Positions 33,883 to 42,248 of a stretch of DNA of 64,000 nucleotides are shown piece by piece; positions within the stretch are counted from its first letter, which is position 1; every line of letters starts with the position of its first letter. The position numbers and the translations under genes were made by a program. Below the pieces are notes generated by a model. The model searched no databases. It was not told the origin of the DNA and saw nothing but the letters and a program-made list of their open reading frames with translations. The DNA comes from Ricordea florida (lineage: Eukaryota > Cnidaria > Anthozoa > Corallimorpharia > Ricordeidae): assembly GCA_949710005.1 (NCBI GenBank), contig OX453280.1, positions 8,972,534 through 9,036,533 on the forward strand, read 5' to 3'.

Positions 33883-34425
33883 TTACCGAACAGTGTCAAC
33901 TCCAACTTGATCTGTATCAGTTAGATCATAAAATGTAATAGCAGGAGTGGGGTCTCTTAGTTTGAAATGCTTAATGGTGGTAATAGCTATTATTAGTAAT
34001 GTAGCAACCACTCCACCCTTTACTACTATTGAACCAGACACTTCTGACAGCCATTGTTTAACCAACTGGTTGTTCTTCCAATCATTTACTATAGCGTCTG
34101 GTTCATCTATTCCACCATAACCACTAAGGCACCAATTGACTAGTTTAGCCAATAGATGTAAAGGAGGATCTATTAGTCCGTCAGCCATATTCTTACCCGA
34201 CACCATCTTATACCTCTTGTAGTACTTCTCAACATCCTTTTCTGATAATTTATGTATATCGGACAGGGTCATTTGCATACCAATATACTCCTTGGTAGAG
34301 CCTAAACAAGCTAGTATTGAGAGTTCTTCTTTTTTGGATTTCAAATCATCATCGCTAGTGATTGGTGTTGATTGATGATCATTTACAACAGTTTCACCAT
34401 TCATGATATCTTCGGGAGTTGTCAT
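33883..34425 (-). CDS. Single-pass membrane protein (180 aa), outer copy
   Basis: Homologue of inner 17908-18477, open throughout, starting MTTPEDIMNG. The GGIDEPDAIVNDWKNNQL block and the hydrophobic segment (VVATLLIIAITTIKHF) are kept. The acidic tail is shorter than in the inner copy but also ends DTVR. It starts 3 nt after the ATPase stop and does not overlap it. Confidence 0.65.
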   Translation of the reverse strand: MTTPEDIMNGETVVNDHQSTPITSDDDLKSKKEELSILACLGSTKEYIGMQMTLSDIHKLSEKDVEKYYKRYKMVSGKNMADGLIDPPLHLLAKLVNWCLSGYGGIDEPDAIVNDWKNNQLVKQWLSEVSGSIVVKGGVVATLLIIAITTIKHFKLRDPTPAITFYDLTDTDQVGVDTVR

Positions 34426-34428
34426 GGT

Positions 34429-35061
34429 TTATACCGTAAGAGCTGGTATCTCTAAATAACTTTGGAATGGATGTCTAAGGGAGAAGCATAGCCTTGCATA
34501 CTTTTCATTCATAAGATGCTTCTTATATTTTTTACAAGTTTCGGCATCCAGGTCTCCGCCATATTCCTCGAAAAGCATCTTCATCGCCGTTTGTGATGGA
34601 TTATGGAATGAGACCACACAAGCTACATTTTCACGAAATGGTTTGGCTATAGATGTCAGTTGGTGAGTGAGAACCCACACAGATATCCCTATATGTCTCC
34701 CAGAGAAGGCTAAATCAATGAATTTGTTAGATCTATTCTTCAGATCCTTTGAAACGGCACAATCATCCAGTATTATGAGTGCATTCATATCTGAGAAGAA
34801 TGATGAGCAGTCCATTAACAAATTATTGATTTCGTCATGATCACTCGCATCTGGTGATAGTACAAAGAATCGTTTGTCCCCCTTTGCAAAGCCTCTATAA
34901 GTCTTGTTATGGGCATATGTTGGACAAATCAACACAATATAATCGAATACTTGCTTATAGTGGCCTCGAAGCTGTTCCACTATGTATTGAGTTTTTCCAC
35001 AATTCGTGGGACCAGTGATGATACAATTGAATGGAATCATATCTTTGAGTTCATTCATCAT
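34429..35061 (-). CDS. A32/FtsK-like packaging ATPase (210 aa), outer copy
   Basis: The frame is intact with Walker A GPTNCGKT and Walker B ALIILDDC, nearly the same as the inner copy apart from conservative changes. The C-terminus ends EIPALTV, two residues shorter. Although its capsid gene is broken, the ATPase remains open, so either breakage is recent or the protein is still selected. Confidence 0.85.
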   Translation of the reverse strand: MMNELKDMIPFNCIITGPTNCGKTQYIVEQLRGHYKQVFDYIVLICPTYAHNKTYRGFAKGDKRFFVLSPDASDHDEINNLLMDCSSFFSDMNALIILDDCAVSKDLKNRSNKFIDLAFSGRHIGISVWVLTHQLTSIAKPFRENVACVVSFHNPSQTAMKMLFEEYGGDLDAETCKKYKKHLMNEKYARLCFSLRHPFQSYLEIPALTV

Positions 35062-35133
35062 TACTCAATACATTAACCCCTTTAGATTAATGTTTCTTCT
35101 CATGACAACGTGAGAAGAAAAACATACAGCAGT

Positions 35134-36369
35134 CTAATATCTAATCTCCTTTAGACCACCATTAAGAATGGTCATGACGGCGTCAGCAGCAACAAACATG
35201 TGGCATGTAAGAACTCTAGTTCCTGCCTTTTCTCTCTTAATTTCTAAAGTCACATCATCACGAGTAGCATGAATATACAAACCATTTCCATGGATATCAT
35301 TATCTGGATAAGTCCTCAAATCAATCCACAAAGCGAACTTATCTGTATAGAAGTCAGATTCCTTAATTGAATCACTAAGGCCAACTCGCTTAATTATGGA
35401 TTGCCACAAATCAGTCGCCATCATACCTTTCAAATAAACTTGGTTGGGCACCCCATCTATGTCAATCTTGACTGATGTGACCCTTGGATTTGCAAAAATC
35501 TCAGAATCCCTAAGACCTTCTGCATGAGGGGCAGTAAAAAGACATAGTATACCAGTCATAGATCTCCTTGGCACATTAATATGCTGATTTATCACAGCAT
35601 CATTAGCCTCGGAGATTGTAAAGGTTTTGTGAAGAAGTACTTTTTCATACGTGAATCCTTTCCCAGCTTTGTAGGACGCAACAGCCTCTCTTGCTAAATA
35701 ATCATTTGATATACACTGATACTCCATCTCCATGTTTATTAATTTATAATCAGGTGGTGTTTCACTGTTTGAATAAACCACAACATCAGAAACTTTAGCC
35801 AAAGTCAATTCAAATCTAAGTGGATGTGGTAATCCTCTTGGATAAAATATTCCGTGATCTTTGAGGATTGTGTGATCTAATGGAATAGCATATCTAGTGT
35901 TATGAATCACGGCTAAAGTATTATGCTTTGCGTTTGATGTATCTTTATTACCTGCATTGGTTCTAATTTTCCTTATATTAACATCAGATATACCCTGTCT
36001 CAATCTATTCTCACGATCTTCAGTTGTCAAAAACAAATCATGATAAGTTTTGAATAAATCAAATCTACTAAGATCCTCTATGATTTCACCACCAAATAGA
36101 ACCTTATATTGTTAAATTAGATTCCTGCCCAAATTATTAACAAGAGTGTTGTCTTTGTGCCCGGTTACAACCATATCAAAGGTTATGTAGACACTACCAG
36201 GAACAATCACTAAATTCTCACTCAATTTGGGTATTTCAATGTATAATGTCTCGCCAGGTTCTGCAGATGATGGGTTTAGCGTGACCCTATTTAATGACGT
36301 CATAGCCTTCAACCCTTCGCGAGTTCTTGGAACACGATTGGTATCAAGAATGCTTGGTATAGAAGTCAT
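35134..36369 (-). pseudogene. mcp: Major capsid protein gene, outer copy, one nonsense codon
   Basis: The frame from 36369 (MTSIPSILDTNRV) follows the inner capsid protein to the end at 35134 with only one break: a TAA at 36112-36114 after LGRNLI, where the inner copy has serine. Downstream the frame remains open to the normal C-terminus. The start lies 27 bp from the opposed integrase start. Confidence 0.85.
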
Positions 36370-36396
36370 TTTAAATGCTTATATTCTTGTTTATAA

Positions 36397-37386
36397 ATGA
36401 GTGATTCTAATGTTTTAAATCGATTATATTATTCCACTGATGGATACTGGAAAGGATACTCGGCCATACCCAAATTAGCCAAAGCAGCCAAAGTTAGTGA
36501 AAAGGTCGCCAAAGAGTGGTTAGAGAAGCAAGCCTTGTGGCAAATATATCTCCCAGCTCCCAAGTATATACCCAGGCCACATTGGAGTGTGAATAAGCCT
36601 AATCAGATTCATCAAGCGGACTTGTTGTTTCTTCCTCATGATACAATGAGAAGAAAGACATACCGCTATGCATTAGTCGTGATTGATATTGGTTCAAGAT
36701 ATAAGGATGCTGAAGCATTGACCTCAAAGGAGAGTGGTGAAGTTGCCAATGCCTTTCAAAGGATTTATTCCCGTAAATTGAAGTGGCCACAAACATTAAT
36801 GGTGGATCCAGGAACAGAATTCAAGGGTGATGTAACAACTCTTATGAATAAGCATCAAGTTACAATCCAGGGTAGTGAAGCTGGGAATCATAGAGCTCAA
36901 GCTTTTGTTGAGAGAGCCAATAGGACTCTCGGTGAGAAGTTATTCAGCCATCAATACGCTCAAGAGATGATTAGTGACAACCGATCCACAGTTTGGGTGA
37001 ACAGGTTGCCTGACATCATGAAGACCCTCAATAGTGAGACCACCCGTATTACTGGTAAAGATCCTGAGGAAGCTTTGAAAATGGATTCAATTGGTACTAA
37101 AACTCCAGACTATAAGCGACCTGTGGGATTGGATGAGAAGAGATTACCTCCAGATGTTCAAGTCAGATATCTATATGCCCCTGGTGAAGATGAAGGTGGG
37201 GACAAACGAAGGGCTACTGATCCCATATGGAGCCTTGAAGTCTATGATTTGGCCCGAACCATAATCGAGCCGGGTCAACCAGTCTTGTATTATTTGAGTG
37301 GGGGTCCAAAACGAGGATTCGTTCGTGAGGAGCTTCAATTTGTACCCCAAGACACTAAATCACCACCTTCTAGCGTTCTGAAGTGA
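36397..37386 (+). CDS. int: Retroviral/Polinton-type integrase (329 aa), outer copy
   Basis: Same length as the inner copy, with the D75, D137 and E172 equivalents intact (QADLLFLPHD, VDPGTEFKGD, VERANRTLGE). Differences from the inner copy are scattered substitutions. The gene overlaps the 3' end of PolB by 52 nt. With both TIRs present, an active product could in principle still act on either element. Confidence 0.92.
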   Translation: MSDSNVLNRLYYSTDGYWKGYSAIPKLAKAAKVSEKVAKEWLEKQALWQIYLPAPKYIPRPHWSVNKPNQIHQADLLFLPHDTMRRKTYRYALVVIDIGSRYKDAEALTSKESGEVANAFQRIYSRKLKWPQTLMVDPGTEFKGDVTTLMNKHQVTIQGSEAGNHRAQAFVERANRTLGEKLFSHQYAQEMISDNRSTVWVNRLPDIMKTLNSETTRITGKDPEEALKMDSIGTKTPDYKRPVGLDEKRLPPDVQVRYLYAPGEDEGGDKRRATDPIWSLEVYDLARTIIEPGQPVLYYLSGGPKRGFVREELQFVPQDTKSPPSSVLK

Positions 37387-40300
37387 CCATGTGCATAAGT
37401 ATTTATCCCATCTTCCATTATCACACGTTTATCGTCCTCGCGTGATAATGCAATCTTATTGATAGTTTCAGTATAGATTTCATGCTTATGACTCCTTATG
37501 GTATTCATCTTCCTTCTCTGGAATTGGCCACTGAAAAGACAAGTCTTATAATCCTGGAAACTTATACTCTTACTGACCACTGCTTTGTTTACACCCTTAC
37601 ACTTCTTGACTTCTTTCTGTTTATCCGTCTTGAAGGCATACAGTTTAGCCCTTAGACCCACAAATTCCGTTATCTGCCCACCACCAGCTTCATCCTTGAA
37701 CATCCCTCCAACCTTCTTATTCACTCCGGTCTCAATTCCGGATGGATGGTCCTTGGGATAATTGCTGGTGTCGAATTTCTCTCTGACATCTGGGCTTATG
37801 TCATTGTAAAAGTCCTTAGTCTGTATCTCATAGGCTAAGGAATCTGTATCTGTGAATAACAACTTGGCATCATCTCCATACTTTGGCTTTATGTAATTGT
37901 AATGAAAGTCATACATGGTTATCTTACTTATGTCCAGAATAGACAGCCCTAAGTGAATGGGCTTATCGAAAAGAAGTTTAGTTCTCTTCATATGAAAAGC
38001 AGTCAATTCCTCACAGAATATATTCCTATGATGGAAGTTTGGCTTCACAATCAACTTACGTGCTTTCTTCTCATTAGTGACCAACTGAATATCCACCCTC
38101 TTCCTAATGTTCTCCATAGTCTTACCAAACACCGAGTTGTTCATCAATTTGAAGAAATCTTTTTCAAAGTCATTCTCGGCCTTGGCTCTAAGACTATTGT
38201 TCAAGTCAATGTAAGACCTCAACCACTCCGATTCTTCGAATTTTAACCCTCTATGTACTTTGATTAACTTCAATCCTAAAGATAAATACTGTTTCAGTGC
38301 TTCATGATGTAAGATATACTTCTTCTTGTCCCTCAAATTGGGAATTAACTTAACAACACCTTCCACATCCAATCTCTCTGGGGCTAATGGATAATCATTG
38401 TGTAGATCATGTAGCTCTAGTGGGTATTCCAAATCCACCTCTAATATGCATGGATCGTCTCTCCAATCTGTCAATTCATGATCATCCATCCACTCAAAAC
38501 CATGAGTTGGTAAAGCCTTGGTCATTGCATAGCCATAGAGCCCATTAGCATCTAAATATGTAATGTACTTTGTAGGCAATTCCGGATCATATTCCTTCAT
38601 ATATGGATTGTTGGCTTTCCCATGCCTAGTGGAGATCATTGAGATACCACCTCTGATGCCATTCTCGATCATAATTAGCATATCTGGATCTCTCAACAGC
38701 TCCAATTCCACCTTGGTTATCTTCAATGTGGCATCCCAAGCCAATCCAGGTGCAGTAAAATGCCATGCAGGATCCAACCCATAATTTCTCATACAGACAC
38801 CTCTGAAGTTCTCAAAGACATCAGCCAATAGTATTACATCTGTTCTGAGATATAAATCATGGTAATCCCTAAAGTTTTTCATACCAAAGGTATCCCACAC
38901 GTTTCCAGCATGTTGATAATCCTCATCTGATATATCAACGTCATAGAGTTTCGAATAGAATTCCTCCTTAGGTGGTAGACTAGACACTTGTAACTTATCA
39001 AAGCTATCAAACCAATCATATGGAAATACACCCTTTCTAGCCAATAGGTCAAAGTTTCCCCCTTCATAGTACCTCGAGAGATTTTCCAGAGACTCTCTTG
39101 GTAAGTTATCAACCAAACCGGCCAAACCACTTGCCATGAACCTAAAACTGTCTATAAATCTAATGGAGCGTTTAATCTGAACCTCCTTCCCCTCCTCCTC
39201 ATCCCCTTCTACCTCCTTCTTGAACTTTTCAACCACAACCTCTTTTGTGAATGAGATGTACTTTTCATCATTGAGTGGGATACAATCTGTCTTACCCTCT
39301 GATACCCCCATCTTCTTGATAAACAAGTGACTGTCATATCCAGACAAATTGTGGAATATGACTGGGAAGAACTTGGGGGTGCTGAATTCCAGATTGCATT
39401 TCCTGTGGGCTGCTCCTCTGTACCTACCTGTAATATGACAATGGTTAATCACCTTATCATTACCCAATTCACCCTCACAAATATGGCAATGAGTAGCCTT
39501 TCCATGCTTCCCATGATCACTATTCTTCATTACAAGACTCTTTTCAGACTTAAATTGACTATAGATCTTCTTGATATCCTCCTCCAAGCTTTCCTGGAAC
39601 ATTTGTGGTATATCATCCTCAGATGAGTTGGCTGTACGCATCACTAACTTAGGCTCAAAGACCTCATCATCAAAACACTTGATAAGATAACAGAAACCTG
39701 ATGGCTTGTGCTTTTGATATTGATTCGTGAAGCTATCCCTATCATCCGGGGAACAAGTGTCTATCTTCTCAGTGAAACACTCAAAATCTGCATAGATCAC
39801 AAATGGCATTTGCATCTTTCTTCTGTGGTTCTTGAAAGTAATGTACTTTGGACTGCCATCCTCATTCATAGGCATCTGTACTTTGACTGCTTCATTGTTT
39901 AGACAATACTCCATATGTGTATCCAGCGACTTTTCAGAATTGAATGAGTTTAGGCAGTTATCACAGTAAAAACGAGCATGCTCATTCTTATTATACTCAA
40001 TAAGTCTTGACATGTTCTTGATCCAGCAGTAGTGATTTGTCTCATCGTTTGATATTAAGAGTAGATTTATTTTTGACACCCCTGACTTATTACTACGCCT
40101 GATTAGAGTTGGACCACCATTCTCATAACCAATAACAATCCCATATGGATTTTGCCTTTCGAATTTATCTATTTGAGTTGTACCAATTGCTGACACTGGA
40201 AACTCTATTCCTGACCAGTCTAACTTCTCTGAGTTCTCCCTCATCTCCTTATCAAGTCTTCCAGCATCCTTCTCCCTTGGAAACACAGCAGATGTCACTG

Positions 40301-41225
40301 CCCATTTGAAACACTCCTGGTCTTTTTCATTCTTGACATTAATAATTGCCTTCTTAGCAGCCAATTTAGGCGGTAATTTAATACATGAAGTTCCAGAAAA
40401 AGGTTGAAATGGGTTTATGTGGATACGAAAATCTACAACATGGTCAAACACCCATCCAGAGCGCTCATTCTCATATTTCTCCACCAATTCAATCAGTCTA
40501 GCTTTGATATTATCAAACATAGTAAATGTGTTTGTTGAAGCTGTTACTGTCTCCATCTGCGAATGAAAATGACCTTGACTCTGCTCAATAACGCGATTAT
40601 CCTGGTTATTCCTCCTTATGAAGCTACATGAAAAAATACACTTCAACTTGAATGGCTTCTTCTGTTTACGTATCAAAACATAGAATTGTGATCTAACGTT
40701 GCTAAGGAATGAAGTTGGATCATAGCCATTTCTACCCTTTATTATATAGGTCTTCAAAAAGCCTTTCAGAGCCGTTTCATGTCTTTCTGGTATAAAGTAA
40801 TCAGACTCTCTGAGAATATTAGCTGCCTTTCTTAATCTCTTAGTGAGGGCCCTCTTATTTGGTTCTCTAACATTAGATCCTATCCAATCTATGGTCTTAT
40901 TAATTTCATTCTTGGCTAAATCAATAGCCTTTCTATATGAGGCGCGAGCGGGCTTTGTTGTTGTAAGTCTACTTGGACCAGAAATCGTGACATTAGCTTC
41001 AGATACTCGTGGAGATCCGACAACATTAATGAGTTCCGCTTTACGCATCTTGGCATAGCCTTGTGTACCAATCTTCTTGGCTATGATTCTCAGTGCATTC
41101 ACTGTCAAGTTCTCGGGTTGGACATCTGATAACGCTTCGAGCAATTCAGCCTTTCTGAATCCGCCAACCTTTACACCAGCTTTTTTAGCTATTGACCTCA
41201 ACTCTTTCACTGGTAAGTTCTCCAT
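37335..41225 (-). CDS. polB: Protein-primed family B DNA polymerase (1296 aa), outer copy
   Basis: The frame is open from MENLPVKELRS to the end. The N-terminus has two SAP/HeH-like helical repeats (VKELRSIAKKAGVKVGGFRK and a second near residues 40-70), which the inner copy has partly lost. Then come the C2HC finger, exonuclease motifs (YADFECF, HNLSGYDSH, TDVILLAD), the CHIC...CHITGRYRG endonuclease-VII-like insert, and palm motifs A (LDANGLYGYAM), B (MNNSVFGKTMEN) and C (TDTDS). All catalytic residues are present. It is 13 residues or more longer at each end than the inner ORF. Confidence 0.93.
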   Translation of the reverse strand: MENLPVKELRSIAKKAGVKVGGFRKAELLEALSDVQPENLTVNALRIIAKKIGTQGYAKMRKAELINVVGSPRVSEANVTISGPSRLTTTKPARASYRKAIDLAKNEINKTIDWIGSNVREPNKRALTKRLRKAANILRESDYFIPERHETALKGFLKTYIIKGRNGYDPTSFLSNVRSQFYVLIRKQKKPFKLKCIFSCSFIRRNNQDNRVIEQSQGHFHSQMETVTASTNTFTMFDNIKARLIELVEKYENERSGWVFDHVVDFRIHINPFQPFSGTSCIKLPPKLAAKKAIINVKNEKDQECFKWAVTSAVFPREKDAGRLDKEMRENSEKLDWSGIEFPVSAIGTTQIDKFERQNPYGIVIGYENGGPTLIRRSNKSGVSKINLLLISNDETNHYCWIKNMSRLIEYNKNEHARFYCDNCLNSFNSEKSLDTHMEYCLNNEAVKVQMPMNEDGSPKYITFKNHRRKMQMPFVIYADFECFTEKIDTCSPDDRDSFTNQYQKHKPSGFCYLIKCFDDEVFEPKLVMRTANSSEDDIPQMFQESLEEDIKKIYSQFKSEKSLVMKNSDHGKHGKATHCHICEGELGNDKVINHCHITGRYRGAAHRKCNLEFSTPKFFPVIFHNLSGYDSHLFIKKMGVSEGKTDCIPLNDEKYISFTKEVVVEKFKKEVEGDEEEGKEVQIKRSIRFIDSFRFMASGLAGLVDNLPRESLENLSRYYEGGNFDLLARKGVFPYDWFDSFDKLQVSSLPPKEEFYSKLYDVDISDEDYQHAGNVWDTFGMKNFRDYHDLYLRTDVILLADVFENFRGVCMRNYGLDPAWHFTAPGLAWDATLKITKVELELLRDPDMLIMIENGIRGGISMISTRHGKANNPYMKEYDPELPTKYITYLDANGLYGYAMTKALPTHGFEWMDDHELTDWRDDPCILEVDLEYPLELHDLHNDYPLAPERLDVEGVVKLIPNLRDKKKYILHHEALKQYLSLGLKLIKVHRGLKFEESEWLRSYIDLNNSLRAKAENDFEKDFFKLMNNSVFGKTMENIRKRVDIQLVTNEKKARKLIVKPNFHHRNIFCEELTAFHMKRTKLLFDKPIHLGLSILDISKITMYDFHYNYIKPKYGDDAKLLFTDTDSLAYEIQTKDFYNDISPDVREKFDTSNYPKDHPSGIETGVNKKVGGMFKDEAGGGQITEFVGLRAKLYAFKTDKQKEVKKCKGVNKAVVSKSISFQDYKTCLFSGQFQRRKMNTIRSHKHEIYTETINKIALSREDDKRVIMEDGINTYAHGHFRTLEGGDLVSWGTN

Positions 41226-41300
41226 AGCATCAATTGAACTAACAATTTATAATCCTTAAACCAATCACTATGCTATTTAACACCCTATTTAACTTTTATA

Positions 41301-41329
41301 CTTTTGTAACACGATCCATGTTGCAAAAG
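41301..41329 (-). terminator. 3' hairpin after outer terminal-arm gene
   Basis: An 11-bp stem with one G-U pair (CTTTTGTAACA/TGTTGCAAAAG) and a 7-nt loop (TGGATCG in gene sense) lies 14-42 nt after the stop at 41343. Confidence 0.65.
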
Positions 41330-41342
41330 GAATTCCTTACGA

Positions 41343-41735
41343 TTACCAATAAGTCCCCCAACGCTCCTTCAACTCTTGAAACTCTTCCACGTCAAGACAC
41401 CAATATACAAACCTACTTGGATGCCATGCTACAGACATTAGCTCTTTCCATATTTCATTGTAGAAACTACGCTTATTTATTCGCCTCCAAGCCTCATTAA
41501 CTACCTCATTCAAACATTTATTAAATTTATCTCTTTCTCGAAATATTTTACGAAGACTTATATATACTCTTACACTTTTAATTTTATAATGGCTATAAAC
41601 AAATGGTCTAATATAATCCCCATAACCTTCTTCGCCTCTATAAACATCCATAGCATATTCATGATTATATTCACAAGCCTTGTAAAAATTCCTAAAAATC
41701 TTTTTACAAGGCTTGTAAATATCTGCTCTCTTCAA
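41343..41735 (-). CDS. Terminal-arm protein with VAWHP...WC tail (130 aa), outer element
   Basis: The N-terminus has a Cys/Lys-rich start (MKRADIYKPCKKIFRNFYKA). The C-terminal 50 residues (KRSFYNEIWKELMSVAWHP, RFVYWCLDVEEFQELKERWG split here) almost match the inner gene at 27264, though the bodies are unrelated. This domain shuffling suggests that the tail is a mobile or recombining module. Confidence 0.65.
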   Translation of the reverse strand: MKRADIYKPCKKIFRNFYKACEYNHEYAMDVYRGEEGYGDYIRPFVYSHYKIKSVRVYISLRKIFRERDKFNKCLNEVVNEAWRRINKRSFYNEIWKELMSVAWHPSRFVYWCLDVEEFQELKERWGTYW

Positions 41736-41759
41736 TATTCTAGTATTTATAGGATAATC

Positions 41760-41951
41760 CTAACAGTTATTCTCATTAATATTATATATTAGTGAAAAAT
41801 CCTCAACAAACACTTCAAAAGCTGAAACACATTTAACTAATACATTCTTAATTTTATGAATAAATTTACGATTCTCCAAATTCTTTTTATTAAAAATATC
41901 AAGCTTAAGCCAATTCATTTCTTTATCAAATTCCATTCTCATGTCACTCAT
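41760..41951 (-). CDS. Small TIR-proximal protein of outer element (63 aa)
   Basis: The start is taken at MSDMRMEF (41951), 22 bp inside the TIR edge; the longer frame is translated TIR. The product is helical and charged (KEMNWLKLDIFNKKNLENRK), ending in an acidic, aromatic tail. No AWHP motif is present. It occupies the promoter-proximal place next to the TIR, like 10473 and 27812 in the inner element. Confidence 0.45.
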   Translation of the reverse strand: MSDMRMEFDKEMNWLKLDIFNKKNLENRKFIHKIKNVLVKCVSAFEVFVEDFSLIYNINENNC

Positions 41952-41973
41952 TCTCTTTTGCTCAAAAGCCGTA

Positions 41974-42248
41974 CCAATCGCTACCCCCACCCCAACCCCA
42001 AATTTCAATTTACCCATGACATCCACACCCCCCACCCGACCCCCCACAAAGATACATTTTGTCACCTTGACACTCCCAAACAAAAAATCGAAATCGACAA
42101 AAACATCATCGACACAAAATCGAACAAGTTGACACCTAATTAAATATGCATAAGACCACACCCAAAAAAATTCTGGCCGAGCTCGGTCCAGTCCCCGAAA
42201 AAAATTGACCACACCCTTTTGCGCCAGAATCGGCCTAATGCAACTACT
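41974..42248. repeat. Right TIR of outer element
   Basis: Inverse of 246-518 with a few mismatches. It ends ...GCAACTACT, immediately followed by the target duplicate AAGAG. Confidence 0.93.

Larger units (their letters stand above)
246..42248 (-). mobile_element. Outer Polinton/Maverick-like viral element (carries nested insertions)
   Basis: Inverted repeats of about 273 and 275 bp (246-518 and 41974-42248) begin AGTAGTTGCATTAGG and differ by only a few bases by eye. The flanks carry a 5-bp direct repeat AAGAG (241-245 and 42249-42253). Gene order from the right end leftward is terminal-arm genes, PolB, integrase (opposed), capsid, ATPase, SSB-like, small membrane proteins, Rpb6-like, structural genes and SLOG, matching the inner element gene for gene. 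Without the nested insertion (7632-33086) it would be about 16.5 kb. Several genes carry breaks, while PolB, integrase and ATPase are open. Sequence supports a Polinton-like element; the exact virus family is not assigned. Confidence 0.92.
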
